A DNA stretch of 13,866 nt from JAFLCM01 sp046154665 (GTDB lineage: Bacteria > Planctomycetota > Phycisphaerae > Phycisphaerales > UBA1924). A model generated the notes under the pieces. That model was not told where the DNA came from, ran no database searches, and saw only the letters and a program-made list of their open reading frames with translations. This document shows, in pieces, positions 1 through 6,548 of this stretch. Both the position numbers and the translations under genes were made by a program. Location of the stretch: assembly GCA_046154665.1 (NCBI GenBank), contig JBJXFG010000092.1, positions 1 to 13,866 on the forward strand, given 5' to 3'. Within the stretch, counting starts at the first letter, position 1; every line of letters starts with the position of its first letter.

Positions 1-65
1 GGGATTCGAACCCATGTCACTACCGTGAAAGGGTAGTGTCCTGGACCAGGCTAGACGACGGGGCC
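1..65 (-). tRNA. tRNA-Glu (anticodon TTC), 3' end cut by the window edge
   Basis: Read on the minus strand from 65, the sequence gives a 7-base acceptor 5' strand GGCCCCG, a D-arm beginning TCGTCTAGCC, an anticodon stem CTACC/GGTAG around the loop CTTTCAC, and a T-loop TTCGAAT. The anticodon TTC lies at 27-29, so the tRNA decodes glutamate. The visible part ends three bases into the 3' strand of the T stem. The rest of that stem, the acceptor 3' strand and the discriminator base lie left of the window. It is transcribed divergently from nadD. A TACTAT box at 78-83 (minus strand) sits about where a -10 element would be, but I see no good -35. Confidence 0.95.
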
Positions 66-132
66 GGAATGTCAGCGATAGTAGCTCGGGTCCGGCCTGC
101 CGGAAGGCCTCAACGGCGCCGTACGCTCGTGC

Positions 133-930
133 GTGGCGAAGAACGCGGCCCTCCGAAAACAATCACGGAACACCCGGCAACCGCCGGTCACGACGCTGCC
201 CAAAGCGTTCATCCGCGCGGCCCAGCAAGCCGGCACTGTCCTGTTGTACGGCGGATCTTTCGATCCCCCCCACGCATACCACTTGGCGGCCCAGCGGTTC
301 GCGGCCGCCGCGGTTGATTCCGGCCGCGCCGTGTGCCTGTACGTCCCCGCCGCACGGAGCCCGCTCAAGGACACCGGGCCCGCCGCGGGCGACGCCGACC
401 GCGTCGCGATGCTCCGCGCGATGCTGAAAGCACGCCGCGGCGCAGCGGTCTGGACCGACGAAGTCGACCGTGCCGCATGGCTGCGCGAGCGCGGCACCGC
501 CAGCCCGAGCTACACCATCGACACCGTCCGGCGCCTGCGCGCACTGCTCGGCAAGGGCGTCCGTGTCCGCCTTGTGATCGGCACGGACCAGGCAGTGGCG
601 TTCCACCGCTGGCGGAGCGCACGCACGCTCCTACGCATGGCCGAGCCCGTGGTGCTGCCCCGCGCAGGAATCACAAACGGGAATGAACTCGTCAACGCGA
701 TGCGCACCAGCGCGGCACGCACGTTCTGGACCACCAGAGAGACGGCAGCATGGGCAGCGCGCATGGCGGACGCGCCGCTGGTCGCCGAATCATCCACGCA
801 GCTCCGTCAACTCCTCCGCGGCACCCGCGCCGAGCGCGCCCGCGCACTCAAACGCCTGCCCGCGCCCGCCGCGTCCGTCATCCGCACGCGCGGCCTCTAC
901 CCGCCCGCTCCGTCTGACTGTCCTGCGTGA
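133..930 (+). CDS. nadD: Nicotinate-nucleotide adenylyltransferase (NadD)
   Basis: This enzyme transfers AMP from ATP to nicotinate mononucleotide, giving deamido-NAD, the cytosolic step before NadE. The 265-residue product shows the nucleotidyltransferase signature GGSFDPPHAYH at residues 40-50, with H47 and H50 as the HxxH pair, the IGTDQ core at 149-153 and the C-terminal ESSTQLR (219-225), matching the ISSTxxR signature. Family members usually run about 190-220 residues; the extra length is mostly a basic N-terminal stretch of roughly 35 residues before the first strand. The start shown is a GTG with no convincing ribosome binding site. The frame is open back to a stop at 82-84, so the true start could differ. 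In the HxGH motif the usual Gly is Tyr here. The gene converges on metK. A small inverted repeat (932-945) follows its stop, without a T tract. Confidence 0.9.
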   Translation: MAKNAALRKQSRNTRQPPVTTLPKAFIRAAQQAGTVLLYGGSFDPPHAYHLAAQRFAAAAVDSGRAVCLYVPAARSPLKDTGPAAGDADRVAMLRAMLKARRGAAVWTDEVDRAAWLRERGTASPSYTIDTVRRLRALLGKGVRVRLVIGTDQAVAFHRWRSARTLLRMAEPVVLPRAGITNGNELVNAMRTSAARTFWTTRETAAWAARMADAPLVAESSTQLRQLLRGTRAERARALKRLPAPAASVIRTRGLYPPAPSDCPA

Positions 931-968
931 CGCGCGTGGACGCGCAGCCGACGTCAGCACGATCGCAG

Positions 969-997
969 AAAAAACCGGCCGCCCAAGGGCGACCGGT
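969..997 (-). terminator. Intrinsic terminator of metK
   Basis: On the minus strand ACCGGTCGCCC (997-987) pairs with GGGCGGCCGGT (984-974) with one A-C mismatch, leaving a very tight loop. It is followed directly by a run of six Ts (974-969). The hairpin starts 33 bases after the metK stop. The same hairpin read on the plus strand lacks a T tract, so it should act mainly on metK rather than on convergent nadD. Confidence 0.85.
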
Positions 998-1029
998 ATG
1001 ATGAAGTCACATGCTGAACGCGGGCCGAC

Positions 1030-2244
1030 TTACTTCATCGCGCCCTTCAGCGCCTCGGCCTTGTCCGTCCGCTCCCACGAGAAGAAGCCCAGCTTGGGCC
1101 CGCGGTGCTCGCGCTTCACCTTGTCGAAGTACTGCGCCTCGAACGGGCGCCGCCCGAAGTGGCCGTACTTCGCCGTCGCGCCGTAGATTGGGGTGCGCAG
1201 CCCGAGTGACTCGATGATGCCGCGGGGCGTGAGCGGGAACACCGCACGAATGGCGTTCGCGATCTTCTCCTCGTCGGCCTTGTTGGTGCCGAAGCAGTCC
1301 ACCAGCACGCTCGTGGGGTTCGCGACGCCGATGGCGTACGAAAGCTGCACCTCGCAGCGGTCGGCCAGGCCCGCCGCCACCACGTTCTTCGCGATGTACC
1401 GCGCCATGTACGCCGCGGAACGATCAACCTTTGTCGGGTCCTTGCCGCTGAACGCGCCGCCGCCGTGCCGGCCCATGCCACCGTACGAATCAACGATGAT
1501 CTTGCGGCCGGTGAGGCCCGTGTCGCCGTGAGGCCCGCCGATCTCGAACCGGCCCGTGGGGTTCACGTGCAGCGTAATGGAAGGGTTCCACCAGTCGGCG
1601 AGCACCGGCTTGAAGACGTGCTCGATCACCTCGCGCTTGAGCGCATCCTGCCGCTCGTTCCACGTCGGGTCATGCTGGGTCGACATCACCAGCGTGTCCA
1701 CCGCCACGGGCTTGTGGTTGTCGTACGCCACCGTCACCTGGCTCTTGGCGTCCGGGCGCAGGCCCGGGATGATGTTCCGCTCACGCACGTACTGCTGACG
1801 CTCCACCAGGCGGTGCGCGAGCTGGATGGCAAGGGGCATGAACTCCTCGGTGTCGCGGCACGCGAAACCGAACATCATGCCCTGGTCGCCCGCGCCCTCG
1901 CGGTCGACACCCTGGGCGATGTCGGACGACTGGCCGTGGATGGTGCGGATCACGGCGCACGAGTCGGCGTCGAACTTCATCGAGGGATCGTCGGTGTAAC
2001 CGATGCGCTTGACGGTTTCGCGGACGGTCTCTTCAACTTGGTTGAGGGCGACGAGGGCGTCCTTGTTGACGGTGACTTCGCCGGCCACGACCACCAGCCC
2101 GGTGGTGCACAGCGTCTCGCACGCCACGCGGGCGCGGGGGTCGACGGCGATCAGGCTGTCGAGCACCGCGTCCGAGATGGCATCGGACACCTTGTCGGGG
2201 TGACCCATCGAGACGGATTCCGAGGTGAAGAAGTAGTTCGACAC
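1030..2244 (-). CDS. metK: S-adenosylmethionine synthetase (MetK)
   Basis: MetK condenses methionine with ATP to S-adenosylmethionine, phosphate and diphosphate in the cytosol. The 404-residue product is slightly longer than E. coli MetK. It carries HPDK (15-18) near the N-terminus, the family signatures GAGDQGMMFG (117-126) and GGGAFSGKD (261-269), and the intervening DNHKP and HVNPTGRFEIGGP stretches of the central domain. The start is a GTG at 2242-2244, placed by the MSNYFFTSESVSMGHPDK alignment. An AGAAAGG ribosome-binding-like sequence (2253-2259) lies upstream. The gene follows nadE on the same strand after a 310 bp gap that contains a repeat and a foldable leader, and it ends at a strong intrinsic terminator. 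It probably has its own regulation, because the leader can pair right up to the start codon. Confidence 0.97.
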   Translation of the reverse strand: MSNYFFTSESVSMGHPDKVSDAISDAVLDSLIAVDPRARVACETLCTTGLVVVAGEVTVNKDALVALNQVEETVRETVKRIGYTDDPSMKFDADSCAVIRTIHGQSSDIAQGVDREGAGDQGMMFGFACRDTEEFMPLAIQLAHRLVERQQYVRERNIIPGLRPDAKSQVTVAYDNHKPVAVDTLVMSTQHDPTWNERQDALKREVIEHVFKPVLADWWNPSITLHVNPTGRFEIGGPHGDTGLTGRKIIVDSYGGMGRHGGGAFSGKDPTKVDRSAAYMARYIAKNVVAAGLADRCEVQLSYAIGVANPTSVLVDCFGTNKADEEKIANAIRAVFPLTPRGIIESLGLRTPIYGATAKYGHFGRRPFEAQYFDKVKREHRGPKLGFFSWERTDKAEALKGAMK

Positions 2245-2289
2245 GCGGGGGGCCTTTCTGGTCTTGCTCGTGCCCCCCGCTCAAGACCC
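2245..2289 (-). promoter_or_regulatory. Candidate H-type pseudoknot in the metK leader
   Basis: On the minus strand GGTCTTG (2288-2282) pairs with CAAGACC (2266-2260), a perfect 7 bp stem. Within its loop GCGGGGGGC (2280-2272) pairs with GCCCCCCGC (2253-2245), a perfect 9 bp stem that ends on the base before the metK GTG. The stems interlock as in an H-type pseudoknot. The A-rich connector AGAAAG (2259-2254) holds most of the ribosome-binding sequence, so folding would affect initiation. A competing 5 bp stem, CCGCC (2305-2301) with GGCGG (2292-2288), overlaps the first stem. SAM riboswitches of several classes are pseudoknots upstream of SAM genes, but I do not see the conserved core bases I remember for SAM-II, SAM-V or SAM/SAH. 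Ligand control is therefore only an inference. Confidence 0.45.
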
Positions 2290-2402
2290 GCCCGCGCTGC
2301 GGCGGTGGGCTTGCTCAAGGGGAAGGGTTGAAGTTCGGCGGGAGAAAAAGGAACCCGCCACCGGGCCGCTCCAGGGGGCCGGCGGGGGGACGGGGGGAGC
2401 GG

Positions 2403-2431
2403 ATGATATCGGGAGATTGCGGGCGAGTCTG
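2403..2431 (-). promoter_or_regulatory. Weak candidate promoter for metK
   Basis: On the minus strand TATCAT (2408-2403) matches five of six bases of a sigma-70 -10 box. With a 17-base spacer the -35 position is CAGACT (2431-2426), a poor match. Transcription from here would give a leader of roughly 150 bases that includes the pseudoknot. Support is weak, because metK may also be read through from nadE. Confidence 0.25.
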
Positions 2432-2462
2432 AGGGCCGAGAACCTCAGCATATTGACGAAAA

Positions 2463-2550
2463 GCGAACCCCGAGCGTGAGCGAGTGGGTCTGGAACTCCC
2501 GAGCTTTGAGGCGTTCGGAAAGCACCCAATCGCTGACGCTCGGGGCTCGT
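2463..2550. repeat. Palindromic intergenic repeat, copy 1
   Basis: The left arm (2463-2489) and the reverse complement of the right arm (2525-2550) share the core CCCCGAGCGT[G/C]AGCGA followed by TGGG, separated by about 35 less symmetric bases. The same arms recur at 7859-7944 in an element of almost the same length (88 and 86 bp). The element begins four bases after the nadE stop codon and can fold into a long hairpin in either transcript. It resembles REP/REPIN-type non-autonomous elements. When translated it yields the LAHARGS-like peptide I associate with planctomycete genomes. Confidence 0.8.
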
Positions 2551-2554
2551 TTCT

Positions 2555-4321
2555 TCAGGAAATCTCCGCCCGCCACCCCTGCGCAATCGGCTGGCGACGA
2601 CCCGGGCCGAAGCTCTTGTCCGTCACGCGCAGGCCCACCGGCGTTTGCTTGCGTTTGTACTCGTTCACATCGATCAGCCGTACCACACGCCGAACCGTCT
2701 CGGGGGAAATCCCGGATTCGCGGGCGATCCGCGACGCCGACTGGTGGCCCTCGACATACCGCTCGACGATCTCGTCCAGCACCTCATACGGCGGGAGCGA
2801 GTCCTGATCGGTCTGATTGGGGCGGAGTTCGGCGCTGGGTGGTTTGCTGATGGAGGACTCGGGGATCGGCCCCAAGCCGGCTGAGAAACCGCACGCGGTT
2901 TCGTTCACGTTGAGCCAGCGGGCCAGTTCATAGACCTGCACCTTGGTGACGTCCGACAGCACCGCCAGCCCGCCGTTCATGTCGCCGTAGAGCGTGCAGT
3001 AGCCCACGGCCAACTCGCTCTTGTTGCCGGTGGTGAGGAGGATGGCACCGGTCTTGTTGCTGACGGCCATGAGGATCACGCCGCGGAGCCGAGACTGGAT
3101 GTTCTCTTCGGTGATGCCCTCCGGACCGCGCACCCCGAGCTGGTCGAAGAGCGCGCTGAGCGAAGTTTCCAGAACCGCGTGGGCGGGTTCGATGGGAACC
3201 TTGACGGCTCGGAGGCCCAGGTTGCGGGCCAGCGCCAGCGCGTCGGTCACCGACCCGGCCGACGAATACCGGCTGGGCATCAGCACGCCGGTGACCTTGT
3301 CGCGCCCCAGCGCGGCGACGGCGACGGCGGCCACCAGCGCCGAGTCAATCCCGCCCGAGAGCCCCAGCACCGCCTCTTTGAATCCCGTCTTGGTGCAGTA
3401 GTCGCGCACGCCTAGCACGAGGGCACGCCACAGCAGGCTCATGGGCGGCGCATCCAGCAGCGGGTCGGCGACGGGCCTTGGCGCACCGCGCCCGTCACCA
3501 AGATCGTGGTGGACGATGCTCTCTTGAAACCCCGGCCCCGCCGCGACGAGCACCGGCTCAGCCCCTGGGCCCGGCCCCGGCAGGTAGACCGCGGCGTGCC
3601 CATCAAAGATGAGATCATCGTTTCCGCCGACCTGATTCACCGCGGCGACAGCGACGCCGTGCGAACGCACGTGGCGCTTGAGAATGTCGCGCTGGCGCGG
3701 GCCCTTGCCCAGCGCGAAAGGGCTGGCCGAGGGGTTGACGATGAGCTGCGCGCCGGCACGGACGAGTTCGACCACGGGGTCGGGCTCATCGCGGTAGCGG
3801 GCCGACGCGCGGGCGTCGTCGCCGCGCCACAGGTCTTCGCAGATGCTGACGCCGACGGCAACGCCGGCAACGCTCACCGTGACGGCGCGCGAGCCGGGAA
3901 CGAAGTAACGGTCCTCATCGAACACGTCATAGGTGGGCAGCAGGCGTTTGTCGTAGCGGGCCTCGACACGGCCCGCGCGGATGCACAGGATGCTGTTGGT
4001 GACGGGGGCGTGCGGGTCCCACGCGTCGGTGGGCGCACCGCCCGCGCCCACGGGGGGCCGCCACGGCGCGCCGACCATCACCATCTCGCCTTGCGGCAGC
4101 ACGGTGCACAGCCGCGCGACTTCGTCGCGCACCGCTTCGAGAAATCCCTCCTGCAAGAGCAGGTCGCGCGGCGGATAACCCACCAGCGCGAGTTCGGGGA
4201 ACACCGTCAATCCCGGGTCGCGGGCACGCGACGCGGCATCATCCGCCCACCGCGCCAGGCGCTCGGCGTTGCCGCGCACATCGCCTACCATCGGGTTGAA
4301 CTGCACCAGCGACAACCTCAT
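2555..4321 (-). CDS. nadE: Glutamine-dependent NAD+ synthetase (NadE)
   Basis: NadE makes NAD from deamido-NAD using ATP and ammonia released from glutamine, the step after NadD. The 588-residue protein has two domains. The N-terminal nitrilase-like glutaminase domain (about 1-285) shows the Glu-Lys-Cys triad in FPELALVGYP (E43), YDKRLLPTYDVF (K125) and SICEDLW (C161). The C-terminal synthetase domain (about 295-588) carries the ATP-binding SGGIDS loop (322-327), TTGNKSELAVGYCTLYGDM (about 430-448) and the usual ending with NEYKRKQ and KSFGPGRR. The ATG at 4319-4321 is chosen because the glutaminase domain begins at once with MRLSLVQFNP; the frame stays open far upstream only as an artefact of GC bias. 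It is divergent from the secreted-protein gene at 4334. Its stop is followed directly by a palindromic repeat, and metK lies next on the same strand. Confidence 0.96.
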   Translation of the reverse strand: MRLSLVQFNPMVGDVRGNAERLARWADDAASRARDPGLTVFPELALVGYPPRDLLLQEGFLEAVRDEVARLCTVLPQGEMVMVGAPWRPPVGAGGAPTDAWDPHAPVTNSILCIRAGRVEARYDKRLLPTYDVFDEDRYFVPGSRAVTVSVAGVAVGVSICEDLWRGDDARASARYRDEPDPVVELVRAGAQLIVNPSASPFALGKGPRQRDILKRHVRSHGVAVAAVNQVGGNDDLIFDGHAAVYLPGPGPGAEPVLVAAGPGFQESIVHHDLGDGRGAPRPVADPLLDAPPMSLLWRALVLGVRDYCTKTGFKEAVLGLSGGIDSALVAAVAVAALGRDKVTGVLMPSRYSSAGSVTDALALARNLGLRAVKVPIEPAHAVLETSLSALFDQLGVRGPEGITEENIQSRLRGVILMAVSNKTGAILLTTGNKSELAVGYCTLYGDMNGGLAVLSDVTKVQVYELARWLNVNETACGFSAGLGPIPESSISKPPSAELRPNQTDQDSLPPYEVLDEIVERYVEGHQSASRIARESGISPETVRRVVRLIDVNEYKRKQTPVGLRVTDKSFGPGRRQPIAQGWRAEIS

Positions 4322-4338
4322 CCACCGCAGTCTATGAA
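4309..4338 (+). promoter_or_regulatory. Candidate promoter overlapping the first ATG of the secreted-protein gene
   Basis: GCGACA (4309-4314) and TATGAA (4333-4338) are separated by 18 bases, each matching about four of six sigma-70 consensus bases. Transcription would begin near 4345, after the ATG at 4334 and before the in-frame GTG at 4412. If real, this favours the downstream start. The match is modest and could be chance. Confidence 0.25.
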
Positions 4339-5470
4339 GAAAACCACGCCCGAGCGGGCCGGCGGCTTCGGCGTCTTGTCCGCTCCCAACATTCTCATCA
4401 AAGCCCGTTGCGTGCGAACGCGCGGCGTGGTCGCCCGGTGCGCCGCCGCCCTGCTCGCGGCCGCGGCGTTCATCGGGCCCGTCGGCCTCGCGCGGGTCGC
4501 CTTCGCGGAACCGGTTCCGGTGCGTCTGGCGCCGTCGCTCGAGAAGGGGCGGGTGCTGACGTACAAGGTGGAAAGGTCGCTTCGGCTTGAGCAGCGTCCG
4601 CCCGCCGACCCGCGCCCGCTCATCACCGTTTCGCGGCTCGAGGCGGTGGTGCGGCTCGAAGTCGGCACGGTGCGTGCCGACGGCACCGTCGAGGTCGGTG
4701 TCGGGTTTGAGTCGCTGACTCTGCAGCGCGATCACGCCGGGGAGGAGATGTCGTTCCGCCATCCCGCGCCGGCGGCGCCGGACCCCGCGCCGGAACCAGC
4801 GCCCGCCCCCGCGCCCGCCCCGCCGCCAGCCGAGGTCGAGGCCGAGAAGCCCGACGGCGAAGCGCCCGGGCCGACGCCTTACGAGTTCGTCGGTCGCGCC
4901 TGGGTGGATGCTCGGGTGCGCATCGTGATCAACCGCGAGGGCGAGGTGCAGTCGATGCTGGGGGTGGAGCAGGTGCTCGAGGCGCTCAAGGTTGCTGATG
5001 GAGCCGGGGGACCCGGGGGGGGAGGACTTGATGAGGCGGAACTCGCGTCGCTCTCTCCGGCGGGGCTTGGTGAACTGCTGACGCCGATCTTCAACCCGGC
5101 CTCGCCGGAGCGGCCCACGAGGCGCTTCGCGCCGGCGGAGACGTGGTTGACGCAGCGCACCATCGACCTGGCGACGCTGGGCTCGGTGGTCACGACGGAA
5201 TCGTGGACGCGGGGGCCGGACGACGCACCGCGCGTGAACGCCGAGGCGACGATCAGCGCTGAGATCCTCCCGCCCCGCGGCATCGTCACCGCCGCGCCCA
5301 CGCTGAAGCTCGACGCCTCGGCGGGGTCGGCGTCGATCGTGTGGGAGAGCGCCGCGGGCAACCTCAACGCCTTCGAGCACCGCCTCATGCTCGGCTTCAC
5401 CATTACCCTGGGCGATCTCAAACTCGAACAGACGCAGGTGGCCGCCACCACCATCACACGCCGCGACTGA
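4334..5470 (+). CDS. Secreted protein of unknown function
   Basis: I do not recognise this 378-residue protein with certainty; its beta-rich pattern is loosely like DUF6263-type planctomycete proteins. A hydrophobic stretch (about 37-52) ends in VAFA|EP, a good signal peptidase I site after residue 58. The mature part has a beta-rich region (60-135), a Pro/Ala low-complexity linker (about 143-166), a Gly-rich loop (223-231) and a C-terminal beta-rich half. The ATG at 4334 leaves only 12 bp to the divergent nadE start and gives an unusually long n-region. A GTG at 4412 would start MRTRGVVARC and give an ordinary 32-residue signal peptide, so that start is a serious alternative. Neither has a clear ribosome binding site. 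The stop lies 2 bp before the dehydrogenase gene, suggesting cotranscription. Confidence 0.75.
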   Translation: MKKTTPERAGGFGVLSAPNILIKARCVRTRGVVARCAAALLAAAAFIGPVGLARVAFAEPVPVRLAPSLEKGRVLTYKVERSLRLEQRPPADPRPLITVSRLEAVVRLEVGTVRADGTVEVGVGFESLTLQRDHAGEEMSFRHPAPAAPDPAPEPAPAPAPAPPPAEVEAEKPDGEAPGPTPYEFVGRAWVDARVRIVINREGEVQSMLGVEQVLEALKVADGAGGPGGGGLDEAELASLSPAGLGELLTPIFNPASPERPTRRFAPAETWLTQRTIDLATLGSVVTTESWTRGPDDAPRVNAEATISAEILPPRGIVTAAPTLKLDASAGSASIVWESAAGNLNAFEHRLMLGFTITLGDLKLEQTQVAATTITRRD

Positions 5471-5472
5471 GC

Positions 5473-6261
5473 ATGCCCACCACCGACGCGGCCATCATCA
5501 CCGGCGCTTCCGGCGGCATGGGGGCTTGTCTCGCACGCGAAATGGCCCGGCGAGGCACGGCTTTGCTGCTGGTCGCACGGCGGATCGAACGGCTTGAAGC
5601 GCTGGCGCGCGAACTGGGCGACACCGCGCCGTGTTTCACGCTCGCGATGGACCTGGCGGACACGCCCGCGGTTGGTTCCACCCTGACGGCGGCGCTGCAG
5701 AAGCACGCGCTGACACCCGTCGCCCTCTTCAACAACGCCGGTGCCGGCTGCTACAGCACCTTCCTCGAACAACCGCTGGAACTGCACGAGCGGCTGTGGC
5801 GGATCAACCATCTCGCCGCGGTGGAGACGATCCGCGCGGTGCTGCCGAGCATGCTCGATCGACGGCGCGGGCACGTCATCAACATCTGTTCGATGAGCTC
5901 GAAGATCGGCCCGTGGGGCCACTCGGCGTACGCCGCGTCGAAGGCGGCGCTGGCCAACATCACCCAGGCGCTGCAGGCCGAGCATCCCCCCGAGCGCAGC
6001 GGCGTCCACTTCACGCTGGTCAACCCGGGCATCGTCAAGACCGAGTTCTTCGAGCACGAACAGGGTCGGCGCCTGTGGCCCACGGTGGCCAAGCGCGCCA
6101 TCCCGGCCGAAACGGTGGCGCGCAAAGTGGTCGAGCTGCTCGACCGCCCGCGCGGGCAGCTGTGCGTGCCGTGGTTCTACAGGTTCATCGAGGCCATCGA
6201 GGCGATCAGCCCGACGCTGGCGCAGCGGATCGTGGCGGCGCAGAGTCGGCCGCGGGCGTGA
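5473..6261 (+). CDS. Short-chain dehydrogenase/reductase (classical SDR)
   Basis: This is a 262-residue NAD(P)-dependent oxidoreductase of unknown substrate. It shows the classical SDR layout: the cofactor-binding TGASGGMG (10-17), a basic ARR pair after the second strand (35-37) that suggests NADPH, the NNAG structural motif (87-90), catalytic Ser140 in NICSMSS, and YAASK with Tyr153 and Lys157. The N-P-G-x-V-x-T element (184-190) follows. The C-terminal tail (about 230-262), with PWFYRFIEAIEAISPTLAQRIV, resembles SDRs related to fatty acyl or 3-ketosphinganine reductases and may contact a lipid or membrane; that is inference. The start is the first ATG, 2 bp after the upstream stop, with no clear ribosome binding site, so translational coupling is likely. 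The stem-loop cluster at 6289-6502 follows. Confidence 0.93.
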   Translation: MPTTDAAIITGASGGMGACLAREMARRGTALLLVARRIERLEALARELGDTAPCFTLAMDLADTPAVGSTLTAALQKHALTPVALFNNAGAGCYSTFLEQPLELHERLWRINHLAAVETIRAVLPSMLDRRRGHVINICSMSSKIGPWGHSAYAASKAALANITQALQAEHPPERSGVHFTLVNPGIVKTEFFEHEQGRRLWPTVAKRAIPAETVARKVVELLDRPRGQLCVPWFYRFIEAIEAISPTLAQRIVAAQSRPRA

Positions 6262-6548
6262 GCAGAGACACGATCCGCCAGAGTGACCGAGCCGCGCGGC
6301 TCCGGCACCCGCGAAGCGGGTGAGCGATGGTTGCCAGAGGCGAAGCCTCTGGAATGGGCCGCGAAATGAACTTCGCCCGCGACGCGGGCGAGCGAAGTGC
6401 GTGGACCGATGCTCGCCCGCCCGTTTCACGGGTGGGAGACTTCTCGTACCGCCCACCAGCGGCTGCGCCGCTGGCAACCATCAGTGGCCCGCTTTGCGGG
6501 CCAAAGGCGTGCCGCTGATCGTGAGCATGACTCAATCGGAAGTCCGCT
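6262..6548. repeat. Stem-loop cluster between convergent genes
   Basis: This 287-base gap between the SDR and the beta-rich secreted protein holds at least seven short inverted repeats. They are a 14-base perfect palindrome (6289-6302), CACCCGC-GAA-GCGGGTG (6306-6322), CCAGAGGC-GAA-GCCTCTGG (6334-6352), a compound hairpin (6371-6397), CCCGT-TTC-ACGGG (6420-6432), CCAGCGGC-TGC-GCCGCTGG (6456-6474) and GGCCCGC-TTT-GCGGGCC (6486-6502). ATGGTTGCCA (6327-6336) pairs with TGGCAACCAT (6472-6481), enclosing the middle hairpins. There is no T tract, so this is not a standard intrinsic terminator, though it could slow polymerase from both sides. Open frames through it look like chance. Confidence 0.8.

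Larger units (their letters stand above)
2245..2554. other. Intergenic region between nadE and metK
   Basis: These 310 bases hold, in the direction of metK transcription, the palindromic repeat next to the nadE stop (2463-2550), a stretch with a weak promoter-like box (TATCAT at 2403-2408), a C-rich unstructured part and the metK leader pseudoknot (2245-2289). Short open frames here on both strands look like chance products of the repeat and GC bias; I see no support for a gene. Confidence 0.7.

Noticed and set aside
1465..2331. 288-codon plus-strand frame
   Set aside because: It is entirely antisense to metK, whose family signatures are unmistakable; the His/Val/Arg-rich translation has no domain.
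2245..2400. Known SAM-I, SAM-II, SMK-box or SAM/SAH riboswitch
   Set aside because: I could not find the conserved core bases I remember for these classes; only the pseudoknot topology and the gene fit.
2660..2800. Helix-turn-helix-like stretch at the NadE C-terminus (SRIARESGISPETVRRV)
   Set aside because: This helical tail is a normal part of glutamine-dependent NAD synthetases and runs on into the usual NEYKRKQ sequence.
3506..4333. Long upstream extension of the secreted-protein frame
   Set aside because: It runs antisense through the nadE glutaminase domain; the signal peptide and nadE start place the real gene after 4321.
6262..6548. CRISPR array in the repeat-rich gap
   Set aside because: The units are different hairpins without a constant repeat or equal spacers.
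6397..6548. Open plus-strand frames in the hairpin cluster
   Set aside because: They run into antisense of the next gene, have no ribosome binding site, and the underlying DNA is inverted repeats.
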